The notes under the pieces: generated by a model
Seen by the model: only the letters and a program-made list of their open reading frames with translations
Told to the model about the DNA's origin: nothing
The model's database searches: none
Part shown: in pieces, positions 11,285 to 23,000 of the stretch
Numbering within the stretch: position 1 is the first letter of the stretch
How the letters are laid out: the number at the start of each line of letters is the position of its first letter
Assembly: GCA_018398765.1 (NCBI GenBank)
Contig: JAHBMJ010003845.1
Coordinates: forward strand, 1 to 64,000
Direction of reading: 5' to 3'
DNA length: 64,000 nt
Source of the DNA: Chromera velia
Lineage: Eukaryota; Sar; Chromeraceae
Program-made: the position numbers and the translations under genes

Positions 11285-12731
11285 TTCAATTTGATTTGAG
11301 GTTAAAGGCCAGATTTCACCAAATTTGAGGTTGGATGATTTGAGATTAAACTTCATAGGTTCCCTAATATGCGAGTTTACCTAGTTTTTACTGAGAACAT
11401 CTGAGAGCGAGTTATAATTTTAGGTTTTTGACTGCTATTTAAAATTTTTCATCATTTTTTCTAAAGACATCCAAAGATTTCCAAACGATTTCCATAATTT
11501 TTTGCAAGATTTATGATTTTTTGTAAATTTGAAATTTGTGTTCAAATTGTTATTGTAACAATTTAAACGGGGGGTCAGGCCTATTGCCCCAGGTTAGACT
11601 AGAATTTAGACTTAATAATGGAGCTACAATTACTAGTATTGAGTTAGATCCTAACTATACATACTAGGTTATATAAGTAAGTTATATATACCCAGGATTT
11701 TGCCTTCAGTTATGGGTATGGATAGATATATTGAAGAGTTTAACAACTTTGATATACATATGCTGCCCCCTGCTTGTACATGCATACATGTTATGCTCTA
11801 TGCTATGCATTGGACATATGCGTATAAGAAAACTGAATCATATAGTCTGAATGTTCCTGTTGCAATTTAGAACTTGCAAACATGTCCGTCGTGTGCTCTT
11901 CCATCTAAGGGAAAAGGATGCCTTGTCGGACCGATAGATTTTTTCACAGTAAATTTCACTCTCAAGGAACAGCAATTCGTTATGCAGTCATTCCTGGCTT
12001 AATTTCTTTTTACTTTCTCGGACACCGGCTCAAGACCTGGCTGCCTGCCTGCCTGTCTGTCCGACACTGTACGGATTCACAGTGTCTGATTCTGCACATT
12101 TCCAAGTGACTGTCGCGCCCTTTCACAACCTGTATTTCTCATCACACAACTTGCTTGCATTCAGGCGCAACGAAGCACGCATGCAGCCTTCATTCCATCA
12201 GCTAGGTCGATCGTGAGGATGCATGATCGAATTTGGGGACAGAAGGGCGAGGATCTGTCTACACCTTGAGGGACACTGCGTTTCAAAGGGGAAACATTTG
12301 TAAAGAACTCCCTTCGATAAGATGACTGTCCTCACCGTGTCATCTCGCATATAGGTTGCCTCCCTCTCACCCGCAAGCGGCCCTTTCTGCATCCCCTCCA
12401 TCACTTCACTCCACTCCACTACCGTCACACCTTCATTCAAGGACTGCCCGCAGAGACTGCGAAGTCCAGCATGCAAACAGATAGCGCACGGGTTTCTTTC
12501 CTGTGGCCTACACAGTTGCTCTGCTTGAGCTCCCTCTCAGCTCTCCCTGAACTAAACTACAACACTTTCCTCCAATTCATTCACTCTGAAGACCAAGAAG
12601 ACAAATCCATTTGGTGGACATCTTGCCCTCCCATCACCACAGAGCACATCACTGGCTAGAGGCACAGATGGCCTTGAAAATCCAGACCTGCGTGACTTCA
12701 TGAGGCACGAAGGTGAACGAAGAACGGATGC
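11285..12731. other. Intergenic, no gene seen
   Basis: The first 600 bases are AT-rich, starting with GATTTGATTTGATTCAATTT, which resembles the DNA at 29,670-29,700. From about 11,900 the composition becomes mixed. Short frames at 11,918-12,109, 12,198-12,476 (minus) and 12,471-12,659 show nothing recognisable. Confidence 0.4.
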
Positions 12732-13268
12732 TTGCAAATACGCATGGGATTGGCCTCATACACCCCCACCAGCTGCTGCCTCTGCTCTCTCAGCCAGTGT
12801 GTGTCTTCGAAACAAAAGCCAGGCCAGAGAGCCGACTGCGGCCCCGACCCCGACCCCGGCCTTGAGTACCCCCGCGACGGGAAGGAAAATCACCACCAGA
12901 GACGCCACTGCCAGAGCGGCAGGCACACCGGCAGTCGCAGCTCCACGAAAGAGCCTCACCCGTCTGGACTTCAAACCCCTCCCCCCCTGTGTGGATCTGG
13001 ACGAGAGGGGCTGTTGTGATCCCGAAGTGGCGGTGCTGCCTGCGTCTGTCTCACCGGCCCCCCTTACAGCAGCTCCACCAGCAAGGGTAGAGACGCCTGC
13101 ACCGACGGCCGCTGTCAGACAGAAAGGGCATACCATCGCAGTAAGTGCTTTGAAGCCTACCCCAATCAAGTGGCACTATCACAGGATGTAACCTGGTGTC
13201 ACACCTGTCTGTTCTTTTGCTGCACCCCCGCGGAAAAGAAGACCCCACTGGAAAGTGCGGCACCTTAA
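12732..13268 (+). pseudogene. Possible remnant of a cysteine-rich, PHD-like zinc-finger exon
   Basis: The plus frame of base 12,732 reads through to a TAA at 13,266-13,268 except for one TGA at 13,017-13,019. After that stop it shows CVC, then CTDGRC, YHRSKCFEAYP and finally WCHTCLFFCC. This spacing resembles a PHD finger (Cys4-His-Cys3) with the usual aromatic residue before the last Cys pair. The first pair is CxC, not CxxC. A second plus frame (12,700-13,191) and a minus frame (12,756-13,169) are open over the same bases, so the assignment is weak. It could also be an exon whose partners I cannot find. Confidence 0.28.
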
Positions 13269-14679
13269 AGGAGACGGCAAAGTCAATTGACGACCAAAGC
13301 AGCCAAAAAGTTTCTAGCTGCAGATTCAGTCCGACTTTATCTCTCCCGACCGATTGACGAAAGCGCTGGATAGAATCAAATCTTGTGCGCCGGCATGAAA
13401 AGGTTATTCATATGTACCGCATCAAGTCAATTTTGCAGTCGATCGCAGATCTGGATTGAGATTGACTTTTGGGCGTCGGGGGACCCATGGGATCCCATGA
13501 AGGACCCCCCGGCCCCCGCGTTGGCCCGCGCGGGCCGCGGCATGCCTCTGGGCGCGATGAATTCGCTTTCCGGGACCACTTGGATTAACTTTTTCAAAAG
13601 CTCGATTGACATCGATTAACTTCCAGAAATTAAAGAAACTGTGCCAAGTTCTTTAGGGTGAAGGATGACAACACTTCTTCTGCATGATTTAGCAACGTCC
13701 GAATGCAAACTTCCTTTTGAGGACCCTTCTGCCTCACATTGTACAGAATTGTGAGAGAGAGAAAAAATCGGAGGCCGAGACGGCAGGTTCTTTTTGGTGT
13801 TGTTTGAATGAACAAGACTCGAGCGGTTTGTGAGTCCCCTACATGGAGGGGCATCTGGGGGGGAATGCCTCGGTGAAGGCCCACTTTGGAGATCATCATT
13901 GAGATGTGCCCACTACCCCCTTACCAAATCTAGTCTCTTAGAGCTCGTCTGCGGAGGAAAGGGGAGGGGTAGAGAGGGGGGAAAGATAGACTTGATGGAT
14001 TACGAGAAAGAACAAAGGAGGACAAAAGCAGGTCAAGGAATCAATGGAGTCAGGGACGGCAATTGAGTACCCCTTGTATGTCTATCCCCCAGTCGGTTTA
14101 TGTGCACACCGAGACTCAATATCTAGTCAGACCTTCACACGGTTCTTTCGTTTGCTTTCATCAACTCCTTTTCATTCATGCAGACTTCAAAAATTTTCTT
14201 TGTTTTTAAAATCCTAGCTATAAGTAAAAAAAATATTTTTAGGCTAATACTAGGTCTAATAGTTCGCTGGATTCCCAGTTAAAATCAGGTAAAATCTTGA
14301 ACTAAAGTTACTTAACCTAGGTAAAATCCTAGTAAAAATCCTGTAAAGCTCTAGAACTTAAAATCTCATAAAATCCTAGCTATCTGTAGAGTGGCTTTCA
14401 AAACAATTAATTGTGTGTTAAATTATAATTATAATTAATTTAAATCATTAATAATTGCAATTTAAATTTAATTAATGATTTAATTATTTTTTATTTATAA
14501 TTAATTTCATAATTTTCTGATTATTTTTATTGAAGTCATGAAACTATATATGTATACGTTAAATTTTGCTCTAAATATTTATTATTCCCAAGCTACTATA
14601 GTATATATGCAAAATCTGGTGATTCCGATTAGACTAAGTCTAGGAATAAGTTTAAGACAGTAATAAGACTAAGTTATAC
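13269..14679. other. Intergenic, mostly AT-rich, no gene seen
   Basis: A 78-codon plus frame at 13,383-13,619 and its antisense show no domain. From about 14,200 the DNA is AT-rich with AAAATCCTAG words repeated at uneven spacing, and then TAATTAATTTAAAT tracts. Confidence 0.4.
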
Positions 14680-14880
14680 TGATGATGATAATGACTAAAC
14701 CCCGCAGCCATCAAGCACTAATGGTGAAGGGCAGTTTGGATATACAATAGCTAGGGCCTTTGATTCAGGCTTTGAATGGGCTGCATTATGGCCATTGCGG
14801 GCCTAGCTAAGGGCCTAGGAGCGTAAGAAGTTACTAAGAACTCGCTCGGCAAACTAGAAGCCACACCAAGTTTATACTCA
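14680..14880 (-). mobile_element. Decayed copy of a LINE 3' tail
   Basis: GATGATGATAATGACTAAAC, then CAGCCATC and GAAGGGCAG, match in order the reverse complement of 37,875-37,935, the tail of the second LINE copy. The similarity is clear over about 55 bases and weak after that. It is read as a short, 5'-truncated, old insertion in minus orientation. Confidence 0.45.
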
Positions 14881-15622
14881 TACATCTTTTAAATCTAGTT
14901 TCAAATACATTATTAGTTTTTTCAAGAAGTTGTCGATCGGACCCTATAGGTCGGACCATGGTCCAAAGCTTTTGTTTTATTAAGGCCCCTTTTTATGATA
15001 CATCAGTAATTTAACTTTACTTTTTGCAACATGTGAATCGCTTATTCTCCTTTCAAATTTATTTCGAGGGGATCCAACCGGTTCCAACCCTCTACCCAGT
15101 TTTCCCCTGAGGGTCATCGGTTTTTGTTGTTACATAATGTTGTCTAGAATGTTGTGTGAACGCTTGCTTTACGACTTTTTAATGATGAAGATCAGGAGTC
15201 ATCAGGAGTTCCGGCTGTCCATCTCTCTTTTCTGTGAATGAATCCTTCCTTTCTTTTTGTTGCGTCCTGACCTCTTGATGTTCCATCCATCGCATATTTC
15301 CTCTTCACTTTTACTGCTCGTTGGTGACCATGTTTGATCGGGATGTTTGATTTGAACAGCAGCTCGTTCTCTCTTCCTGCGGAATCTTTTTCAGCGAGGG
15401 ATCGTCATATGTGCGTCGGTTGTGTTTCCCTCTCCTTCTACAAGTGCATATCCGTCTCTTTTCTCCTCCTGTCTGTCAATGCGCCTCAGGCTTTTTTTTT
15501 TTTAAAGGCTCCTACAGGATTCCGAGCTTTCACAGAGCTAGAGGAAGGAGCACACAACGCCGCCCCCAATTGAATGGAAACCCACTCCAGAGGCAGATTC
15601 AATGAGTCCTTTTCCTCTTTGC
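14881..15622. other. Downstream flank of the secreted-protein gene, no gene seen
   Basis: Mixed-composition DNA with two overlapping short plus frames (15,334-15,605) that show no domain. Its right end should hold the 3' UTR of the minus gene that stops at 15,623. Confidence 0.35.
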
Positions 15623-16507
15623 TTAGCTTCCAGTATTGATCATCACCCCCGCTCCCACAGGCGTGTTACCTGCCTTAGGGAACTGGATCGCCCTCTCTGT
15701 GCCCACAACGTTACTCACCCCGTACCCACTCGCCGTCCCCTGTCCTGCACTCTCTCCGTCCACCTTCACGTGCAGCGTCACCTGGCGGGGGGGGCCCATG
15801 GCGGCCTTGGGGTCCTCCACCTTCACAGGGGGCTTCATGCGCATCAACAGAGACAGCAGGCGGTTGGGGTTAGAAAGAGCCTGGGGGGTGGGGGAGGGGG
15901 GGGCTGCATTCCCTCCTCCCTTGACTGTGATGTGGTATTGCGGAGAGGCCGGGTTGAAGTGCACAATGCCCCCTCCCCTGCCGAGTTCCACACCTGGGCT
16001 GACCTGGGTGGAGCCCTGGAAGGGGGCGTCAACGGTGACTTTGGTGGCACGTGAGTTGGCGATACTCACGATAGGGGTGACACCCCTGAGGGTGGGGGTC
16101 TGGCCCGGGGCCACGACGGCATAGCGGGGGGTGGTGATGTCCCCGGAAAGTGCGTTCCCGTGGTTGATCACGATGCTGGGCAGGTCCTTTGGAGCTACCT
16201 TGGGGGTGGAGACGTCAACGACGGGCAGGACCTGCTTGGCCGGGATGGCCACAGCGGGCACGACCGCCTGTGCGACGTGTGCGACGACGGGGACGGGTGC
16301 TACTGGAGCGATGGCCACTGGGGCTACGGGTGCGACGTGGAAGTAGTGGTTGTGCACAACGTGGCCGATTTGAGCTAGGGAAGAGGCGGTTTCAGAGGCG
16401 GTGTGGCTGAGGAGGGGGGCGCCTGGGTTCGCTCCATTGACAAAAGAGGAGGCGGAGAGGAGCAGAGTCACGCACACGCCCGTGAACGAGCGCAGGAAAA
16501 AGGGCAT
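15623..16507 (-). CDS. Secreted Val/Ala/Pro-rich protein, unknown function
   Basis: A single-exon frame of 294 codons. The ATG at 16,507 opens a good signal peptide: MPFFLR, a hydrophobic core CVTLLLSASSF, then a small-residue cleavage region near VNGANPG. A His-rich turn follows (VHNHYFHV), then a VAPVA-type repeat stretch (residues about 58-90). The rest is a mature region with Gly/Pro-rich linkers and two segments that read like beta strands (YHITVKGG, VTLHVKVDG). There is no transmembrane helix after the signal and few or no cysteines, so an extracellular, vacuolar or plastid-routed structural protein is possible. No family is recognised. The plus frames overlying it (15,636-16,124 and others) are treated as shadows because only the minus frame has a signal peptide and full length. 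Confidence 0.7.
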   Translation of the reverse strand: MPFFLRSFTGVCVTLLLSASSFVNGANPGAPLLSHTASETASSLAQIGHVVHNHYFHVAPVAPVAIAPVAPVPVVAHVAQAVVPAVAIPAKQVLPVVDVSTPKVAPKDLPSIVINHGNALSGDITTPRYAVVAPGQTPTLRGVTPIVSIANSRATKVTVDAPFQGSTQVSPGVELGRGGGIVHFNPASPQYHITVKGGGNAAPPSPTPQALSNPNRLLSLLMRMKPPVKVEDPKAAMGPPRQVTLHVKVDGESAGQGTASGYGVSNVVGTERAIQFPKAGNTPVGAGVMINTGS

Positions 16508-17440
16508 CGTGGATTTTGTGTGCGGAGGTTCGAATGTCTACAGGCAGTATCGAAGGGATTGGTTGGGAAGAAGAAACTTGTACCTGTGCTTGTGTAGTGC
16601 CCTATCGGTTCGTCGAGGCAGTTGTCGAAAGAAATCAGATCGACGGCTCGGCAAAGAATCGAGTCACTGGCCGGGTCTTTTGCTGGGTGTTGCCACAGCT
16701 TATCACTTCTCAAAAGGCTGCTTACCTCCCTCTTGACCGATATCTTTCCCCCTTTTCTGTGCTCGTCCTATGGTTGACTGGGGTTCAGACTCAGATCGAT
16801 GGAATCGAATTCATAACATGCATGTGCATGGCCGGGGAAAAATTGCATGCATGTTAATTGGAGAAAAAAAAACAAGCAATACATATGCATGCAGAGCCAC
16901 GGTGTCGATCTGTATATATACGCGGGTTTTCATTTTTTTTTTTTTGCATGGATCAATACCGATACCATCCGATACTTGCCCGTGCATGCATGCACATTAG
17001 GTAATCCGACTCATGAAGAGTCATTGCATGAGAGCGCATTGAGTTCAAAATGACGGGGCTGCGGCTCGGCGCGGCCCAGCAAGCATATGTACGCATGCAT
17101 GCATCGCGTAGACGGCTACACGACAGCTTTGACTGACTGAATACTCCAACAATAGATGACACCGTCTCCAAGATGCTCTCTTCTGTTTCTTCCTTTGTTT
17201 AACTTGCATGACAGGATGGCGTCTTCTAGAGAGAAGGCGTCTTACAAATTGGAGACTGGGGTTGAGATCCCCTATATTTTGCAAAGATTACCCGCTATGA
17301 TTGAGATGAAAATACAGCAGTTTTGGATGCTTTGAAAGCTGATGCATGTATGAAAAGAGTCAGAGGGGAGGAAGATGGTAACAGAATTTCAATTTTTTGG
17401 TTGATGACGCCTGTCCTGAAGACAAAACGGGAACGGAGGG
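16508..17440. other. Divergent upstream region between the secreted-protein gene and the next plus gene
   Basis: About 930 bases separate two divergent starts. Overlapping short frames have no domain. TGCATGCA words lie at 16,844, 16,886, 16,983, 16,987 and 17,096. This is the expected place for both promoters. Confidence 0.45.
16844..17103. promoter_or_regulatory. Cluster of TGCATGCA palindromes
   Basis: Five TGCATGCA sites, two of them overlapping, lie within 260 bases of a divergent intergenic region. This 8-mer is the known binding word of some apicomplexan AP2 domains (Plasmodium PF14_0633). Its use here as an operator is inference. Confidence 0.35.
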
Positions 17441-18501
17441 ATGCTTCCTGACTGGGCAACAAGGGCATGGGCCCATTTCGCGGAGGAAAAAAGGGTGGGA
17501 GAGGAGTTCAGATTTTCTTTCTTATCGATTGCGAGTATTGAATCTCATTTGCAACAGCACAGCAGCACTTTATCTGACAAGGTGGTCAAAGCTGGATGGA
17601 CGGTGAACTATGTGACCATCCATGAGACTCAGACGAATACAGTGAAAATATATTCTGGCGCAAAGAAGGCACCGATGGAGGCAAGGGCAATAGAAGTTGC
17701 AAAAGGAAGAGTTTTTGGGTTTCCTTCATTGCCACACCTGTCAGTGCACATTGTGCCTCCAGGTGACAACTTCCGGAAGCCTTCTCACTTCTTTGCTTCT
17801 GCACGCACAGGGACAGTTCGGGTGTTTATAGTTGCCATTGTAGAGAATAAATATGAAGCTGCTGATGTGGAAACGGACTGGTTGATGAGCATGTTTGCTC
17901 ATCGATGGATTGTGGGGCGAGATGGGCGTCATCCCGTGCCATTTGACAAGACTGCAGTGGAAGGTTCTTTCTTGTGCGGACCTAATCTTACAGTCAGCTA
18001 GCATTCTTTACAAATTTTCTTCTTCTGAATGAAATTGAATGCCTATTTGATTTTAGTTTTTGATTTGCTTATTGATTGCAGGAAGACAGTCTACCTATGG
18101 AAACTGTGGGGGAAGTTCTTGCTGTGGGGCCTGGATGGAGAAACCACATGATGGAAGGTGAAGAACGGGTGTGGACACAGAGACTTCCTCTTTTATGGGC
18201 ACAGTCTTGCCTGTTGTGCTTCCGATGTTGGGGTCCCCTCCATGAATGTGGAGGAAGCTCTGTTTGTACAGTTGATAGAGAGAATCTTCTTTCTGTTCCT
18301 GCTTCAAAAGAGCAAGTTGCAGCTGGGAGGCCCAGGCATCACCACCCTGAGTGTCGAGAGTTTCACGTCAGATGTTATGCTCCATACAGTACCGAGTGTG
18401 TGGAGAAACTTGCAGCGCCCAAGAAGAAGCCTGGAAGGAAGAAGAAGCAATGTTGGTGTGGCGAGCTAGCAAAAGGACACAAATGCTTCTGCATCCAATA
18501 A
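17441..18501 (+). CDS. Two-exon gene of unknown function with a Cys-rich basic tail
   Basis: Exon 1 runs 17,441-17,992 and exon 2 runs 18,082-18,501. The donor is ACA|GTCAGC and the acceptor TTGCAG|GAAG; the join is phase 0 and the product has 323 residues. The first exon reads like a compact folded domain (YVTIHETQTNTVKIYSG, VRVFIVAIVENKYEAADVE, HRWIVGRDGRHPVPFD). The end carries FHVRCYAPYSTECV, an AT-hook-like KKPGRKKK and CWCGELAKGHKCFC, which suggests metal or nucleic-acid binding. No family is recognised. In the first half of exon 2 the other two frames also look partly coding (CGGSSCCGAWMEKPHDG), so a frameshift or a second splice event there cannot be excluded. Earlier exons may also be missing. 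Confidence 0.5.
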
Positions 18502-19020
18502 TAACATGTTAAAAAAGAATGAAAGAAAGAAATTATTTTAAAAAATATTAGTTTTTGAATTTTTCCTATAAAATCCTATATATTTGACTCTTCATTAGTT
18601 GGATTACCTAAAGTTAATTGAATTAAGGCGCCATATGCAGAACTCGCTCGCAAGTTCCCAACCGGATCCATGCATGCATGCAACATGCATGGATATCCAT
18701 GCATGCATGGATCCACCAACATCTGCATGCATGCATGCGTATATATATGCACATTTTATCGGACCGCGGCCATTGAGCTTCCGGAGGCTTCCGACTAATC
18801 CTCACCAAAGACTCAGCAGTTCACTTGGACACCTTTCACAATCATCGTATGTTCTCGGCAAGGAGGCATCCGCTGCACCAACTGAAATAAGTTCCTTTGC
18901 ATTCAGACTGTGCCGTGCAAGCCGGTGAAATGGGGTGAAACGTTGCTTGTGTATTTCGATCAACAACGGTTCTCTTCTTCTTCCATCTATACATAGAGAG
19001 CTTCTTCAAGTCCTTCCGGG
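18502..19020. other. Upstream region of the coiled-coil gene
   Basis: AT-rich to about 18,600, then a nested palindrome with several TGCATGCA words (18,664-18,735). A mixed stretch leads to the ATG at 19,021. No credible coding frame is present. Confidence 0.5.
18664..18714. promoter_or_regulatory. Nested perfect palindrome built on TGCATGCA
   Basis: The 17-base arms GGATCCATGCATGCATG (18,664-18,680) and its exact reverse complement (18,698-18,714) enclose a spacer. Inside, the 22 bases at 18,684-18,705 are a second perfect palindrome centred on GGATATCC. It lies about 310 bases upstream of the coiled-coil gene start. The dyads could be paired AP2-type sites or form a cruciform. Confidence 0.5.
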
Positions 19021-19995
19021 ATGTCAGAGAAAGAAAACATCGAGGTCACTCCTCCTCCAGCTGCGTCAGCAGGGCCCACAAGTCTTGGGAGGATCCAAAA
19101 CCCCAGATTCAGTGTGTCAACAATGGACCCCGACAGTCTGCTGGACCCGGATCAGCTGAGGGAGACCCTCAAACTGGTGATGGAAAGACTCCGAAACGCG
19201 GAAAATCTGAACAGAGAACTTGTGGAGAAGGCCAAAAGCATGTCTTCACACTGGATGGGAGTGATGGGAAAAGGCAGAAAAGGTCGGTGCATTGCAGGGA
19301 GCCTCGCTTGTCTGTCAGAGTGACTGAGGAACTGGGGTTCTGTCGACCTGTCTGCCTGCCTACCTTCCTTTTTGGCAGTCTGTCTATGTGCTGGGTGCAT
19401 GTTTGTCTATCGCACTTCCTGATCAGCTACATGTACGTCTGTCTATCTATCTATATAACCGTTTGCCTGAGTGTACATGTCTGTCCATGTATCTGTCGAT
19501 CCTTCTATATATTGGTATATCTCTGTGCCAGCCTGCTTGCCTGCCTTCCTGCATTTTGTCAAGGCGTGTCGGAGGGCTGGCACGTTTGTTTGTTTACTCG
19601 TTTGTATGGTGTTCTTTCGATCTGTCTGCCTACCTGTCTATAGATGCCCGTATTTTCCTGCCTGCCTGTCTTGTTGCAGAGATGGAGAGGATGGCCCGAG
19701 AGGTCGCGTCTGTCCACACAAAATTGGCGGAATCCCGGGAGTTGGTACAGACTCTGCAGGGAGAGAAGCAGCACGTCAGTCTTCTTGATGTTCCCATCTC
19801 TTCTGCTGTGTCGCCCTTGGCTCCCGAGGGTTTTTCGGCTCCCGCTTCTCATCGTCAGATGAACTTGAAGTTCAGCGTTTTCACTTGTGCGGGCTTTTGG
19901 CTGCCTCCTCTTGCTGACTGACTCGTGGCACTTCGAAAGAGGGATCGGGGTCATGCCCACTTACTTTCGCACACACACACACGCACACACACACA

Positions 19996-20036
<41 letters not shown>

Positions 20037-23000
20037 AGAGAAAGAGAGAGAGGGAGAGGGAGAGAGGGAAAGGGAGAGAGGGAGAGGGAGAGAGGGAGAG
20101 AAGGAGAGGGGGAGAGGGAGAGGGAGAGAGACAGACAGACACACAGGCGCTCAAACACACAGACACACAGACAGAGGGGCGGAAGAGAGTGAATGGAGGA
20201 AAAGGGCCTGACTGACCGCATAGCTGACTCACTGATTTTGCCGACCGACTAACTCAATACCGACTAACTCAATAAATGAATGAGTGAAGGAATGAATGAA
20301 CGACGGACTGCGTAGCTGAGTGGCTGACTGAATGCCTCTTCCCATGGCTGGCTGCAGTACAAGGAGAAGCTCTCAGAGTTCCAGGAATCCCTAAAGGCAA
20401 AAATGGCAGCGCAATTCGGCCTTGCAAGGGCGACTGCAGCTGCGCAAGAGAAAGACGAAAAGGGCAAAGATAAGGGGAAGCACCCAAGGAGAGGCAAATC
20501 AAAAAGCCTCGGGGGAAATTCCCTAGTGCCCCCCGAACCAGACGAAGACGACCCAAACGCTCCTAGTCCCAGGCTTCTTCAAATTGAGGCCGGCTTCGAG
20601 GAGGTCGGCCCTTCATTGTGGTCCTCTTTTCTTCTTCTGGCTGCGTGTGGTGGGTGCAGTTGTGTGTGTTCATTTATTTGGCCTTCCAGATCTTCATCAA
20701 GTCCATTCCGCAAGATTTTGCTTCCCTCGTCTCTCTCTCCCTCTCTCCCTCCCTCCCTCCCTCCCTCCCTCTCCCTCTCCCTCTCTCCCTATCTTCGTCT
20801 CTCCTTCTCTCCCCCCCCGTCTCTTTTTTAAATCCCTTTCTGTCTCCCTCTCTCTCTTTCATTCCTTCTCTCTTTCTGACTGCATCTGGTTTGATTCTGT
20901 GAATGTGGACCTGTATGTCTGTCTGTCGATATTCAATCCATGCATGCAGCTCAATTTGCGCCTGATGGTCTTGACCAAAGACAACGCGAGACTGGAGATG
21001 AACGTGAAAACGGCGAACAAGAAGGTGGAGGAGGAGGCAGAGAGGACCAAGGAAGCAAAGAGGGAAGTGACCGAGCTAAAAGGCCAGATAGAGGCCATGA
21101 GGGGCATGCTCGACGACGAAGGAAAGAGGGCAATGGAGGCTGAAAACAAACACCTGGAAGTCGAGAGGTCCTTGACAGAAGCACAGGCAGAGATTCAATC
21201 GGTACGTCGGTTAAGAACCACCTTGTGCATACAGACTTTTCGTGTGTGGCTTATGTAGAGGGACCAGCTTCTCTGTCCCTCGTTGTTTCTGTGAAGACAG
21301 CAGGGGGGATTTTCGCCTTAGTTCTTTCGAGCTGTGTTCTTTCCACATGCCGGCATGTCTTTCAAGAAATATCCGTAGAAGTTTCTTCAACATCTCTTCT
21401 CCATCTCTTTTTCATTCCTTCCTTTGTCGCAGCTCCGTTCAACTGTGGAGACTTTAAAGTTGGAGAAGCAGGAAAAAGAAGAAGCCTCACCCAGAGAGGT
21501 GGATGAGGTGAAGCAGCAGGTCCAGGCTCTTGCTGACTCACTCTCGGCCACTACCACGGCGCTTCAAAATGAGGAGGCAAAAAGGGCGGAGGCACTGATG
21601 GAGGCAGAGGAGGCAAGAGGCCTTGTTAGGCAGGTTCGCTGATGATGTGCAGTGCCATTGGTCCTCGAAGGCTTCTTCAAATCTCAAACTTTCCCTCTTG
21701 ACGTTTGTTTGGCATCTTTTTCTGTGTGCGGGGGGGGATGGGGGGCGCGCATTTCAGTACGGCAGTAGAATAGATTTCTCGCGTGAAAAATTCATTCCCC
21801 TTCTGCAATGCATTGCCACTTTCCTGCCCCGTCTCTGTACCCCGTCCTTGCCTTCGTTTAATTTCATTCCCCTCACCTCTTTTTTGCCTCTTTCTTGGAG
21901 ATGCCTCGCTTGATCTTCTCCTCTCTCTTCCAATTTACAGAACGTATTCATTCCTTCCCAGCGTCTGGGTCCCCTCTGTACATACATACCGATTGCATGT
22001 ACACAAAGAAAGAAACTGTTTTCATTCATATCCTGCCATGCAGCTTGAGCAAGAGAAGGAGGCTGAGGCTGCGCGTGCAGACGAGCAGGAGGGAATGGTG
22101 AGGAACATCGAGTCTCTGGTAGAGCAGCTTCAAAAGACGAAGGAGGAAGAGATGCAGAGGGCAGAGGCAAACAGGAGAGGTCTCGAAGAGGAGAAACAAA
22201 GAAACGTTCAGGACCTTCAGACAAAAGTACAAAGTCTACAGTCTGAGAACGAAACATATGCAGCACGTGCGAAGGAGGTAGCGTCGGCCATGGAGGGCTT
22301 TGAGGGTCAGATTGAGAAACTGAAAAAGCAGAAGGAAGAGGAGGAGGCCCGTGCCGACGCAAGCGCTCACGCCCTTGAGAGCACACGGGCGCTTCTGGAT
22401 CAGCTGCAGAGCGAAAAGGAGAAGGAAAAGGCCCGCGCTGAAGCGACGATCAATGAGTTGAGAAGTGAAAACGAAAGAGAAAAAGCCCGGGCAGACGCAA
22501 AACTAGGTGAGCTCGATGGTACCCAAGAGCTCGTAGCACAGTTGAGAAGGGGAAACGAGCAAGAAAAGGCGCGTGCAGAAGCCAAATCGGATGAGCTCGA
22601 GAATGTCCACGCTCTCCTCCAAGGTTTGCAAAAGGAGAAAGAAGAGCAGCAGCACGCCGCAGAGGAAAGCAGGGCGGCCATCGAACGGCTTCAAGGGGAG
22701 GTCAACCGGCTACAGAGAATTGCGGACGAGGAACAAGGCCGTGTGGTTGAACTGATGGAAACAGTGCGGTCGTTGGAGCAACAGTTGGCGAAGGCAAAGA
22801 GTGACCTTGACGCCGGCGCAAAGGAGACCGATGGGGTCGGTCGGTCGGTCGGGCAGATGTTACACAAAACAAAATGCATAGTTCATTCCAAGCTATCTGC
22901 CCGAAGAAAAATGCGTTTGACATACAAAAGAATGTTTTCTGTAGACTCAGAGCAACAGATCATTGATCTGTTCATTTTTCAGTCAGCCTCACAATGGGGT

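Noticed and set aside
15636-16124. 162-codon plus frame over the secreted-protein gene
   Set aside because: It is antisense to a complete minus frame with signal peptide; there is no domain or start context.
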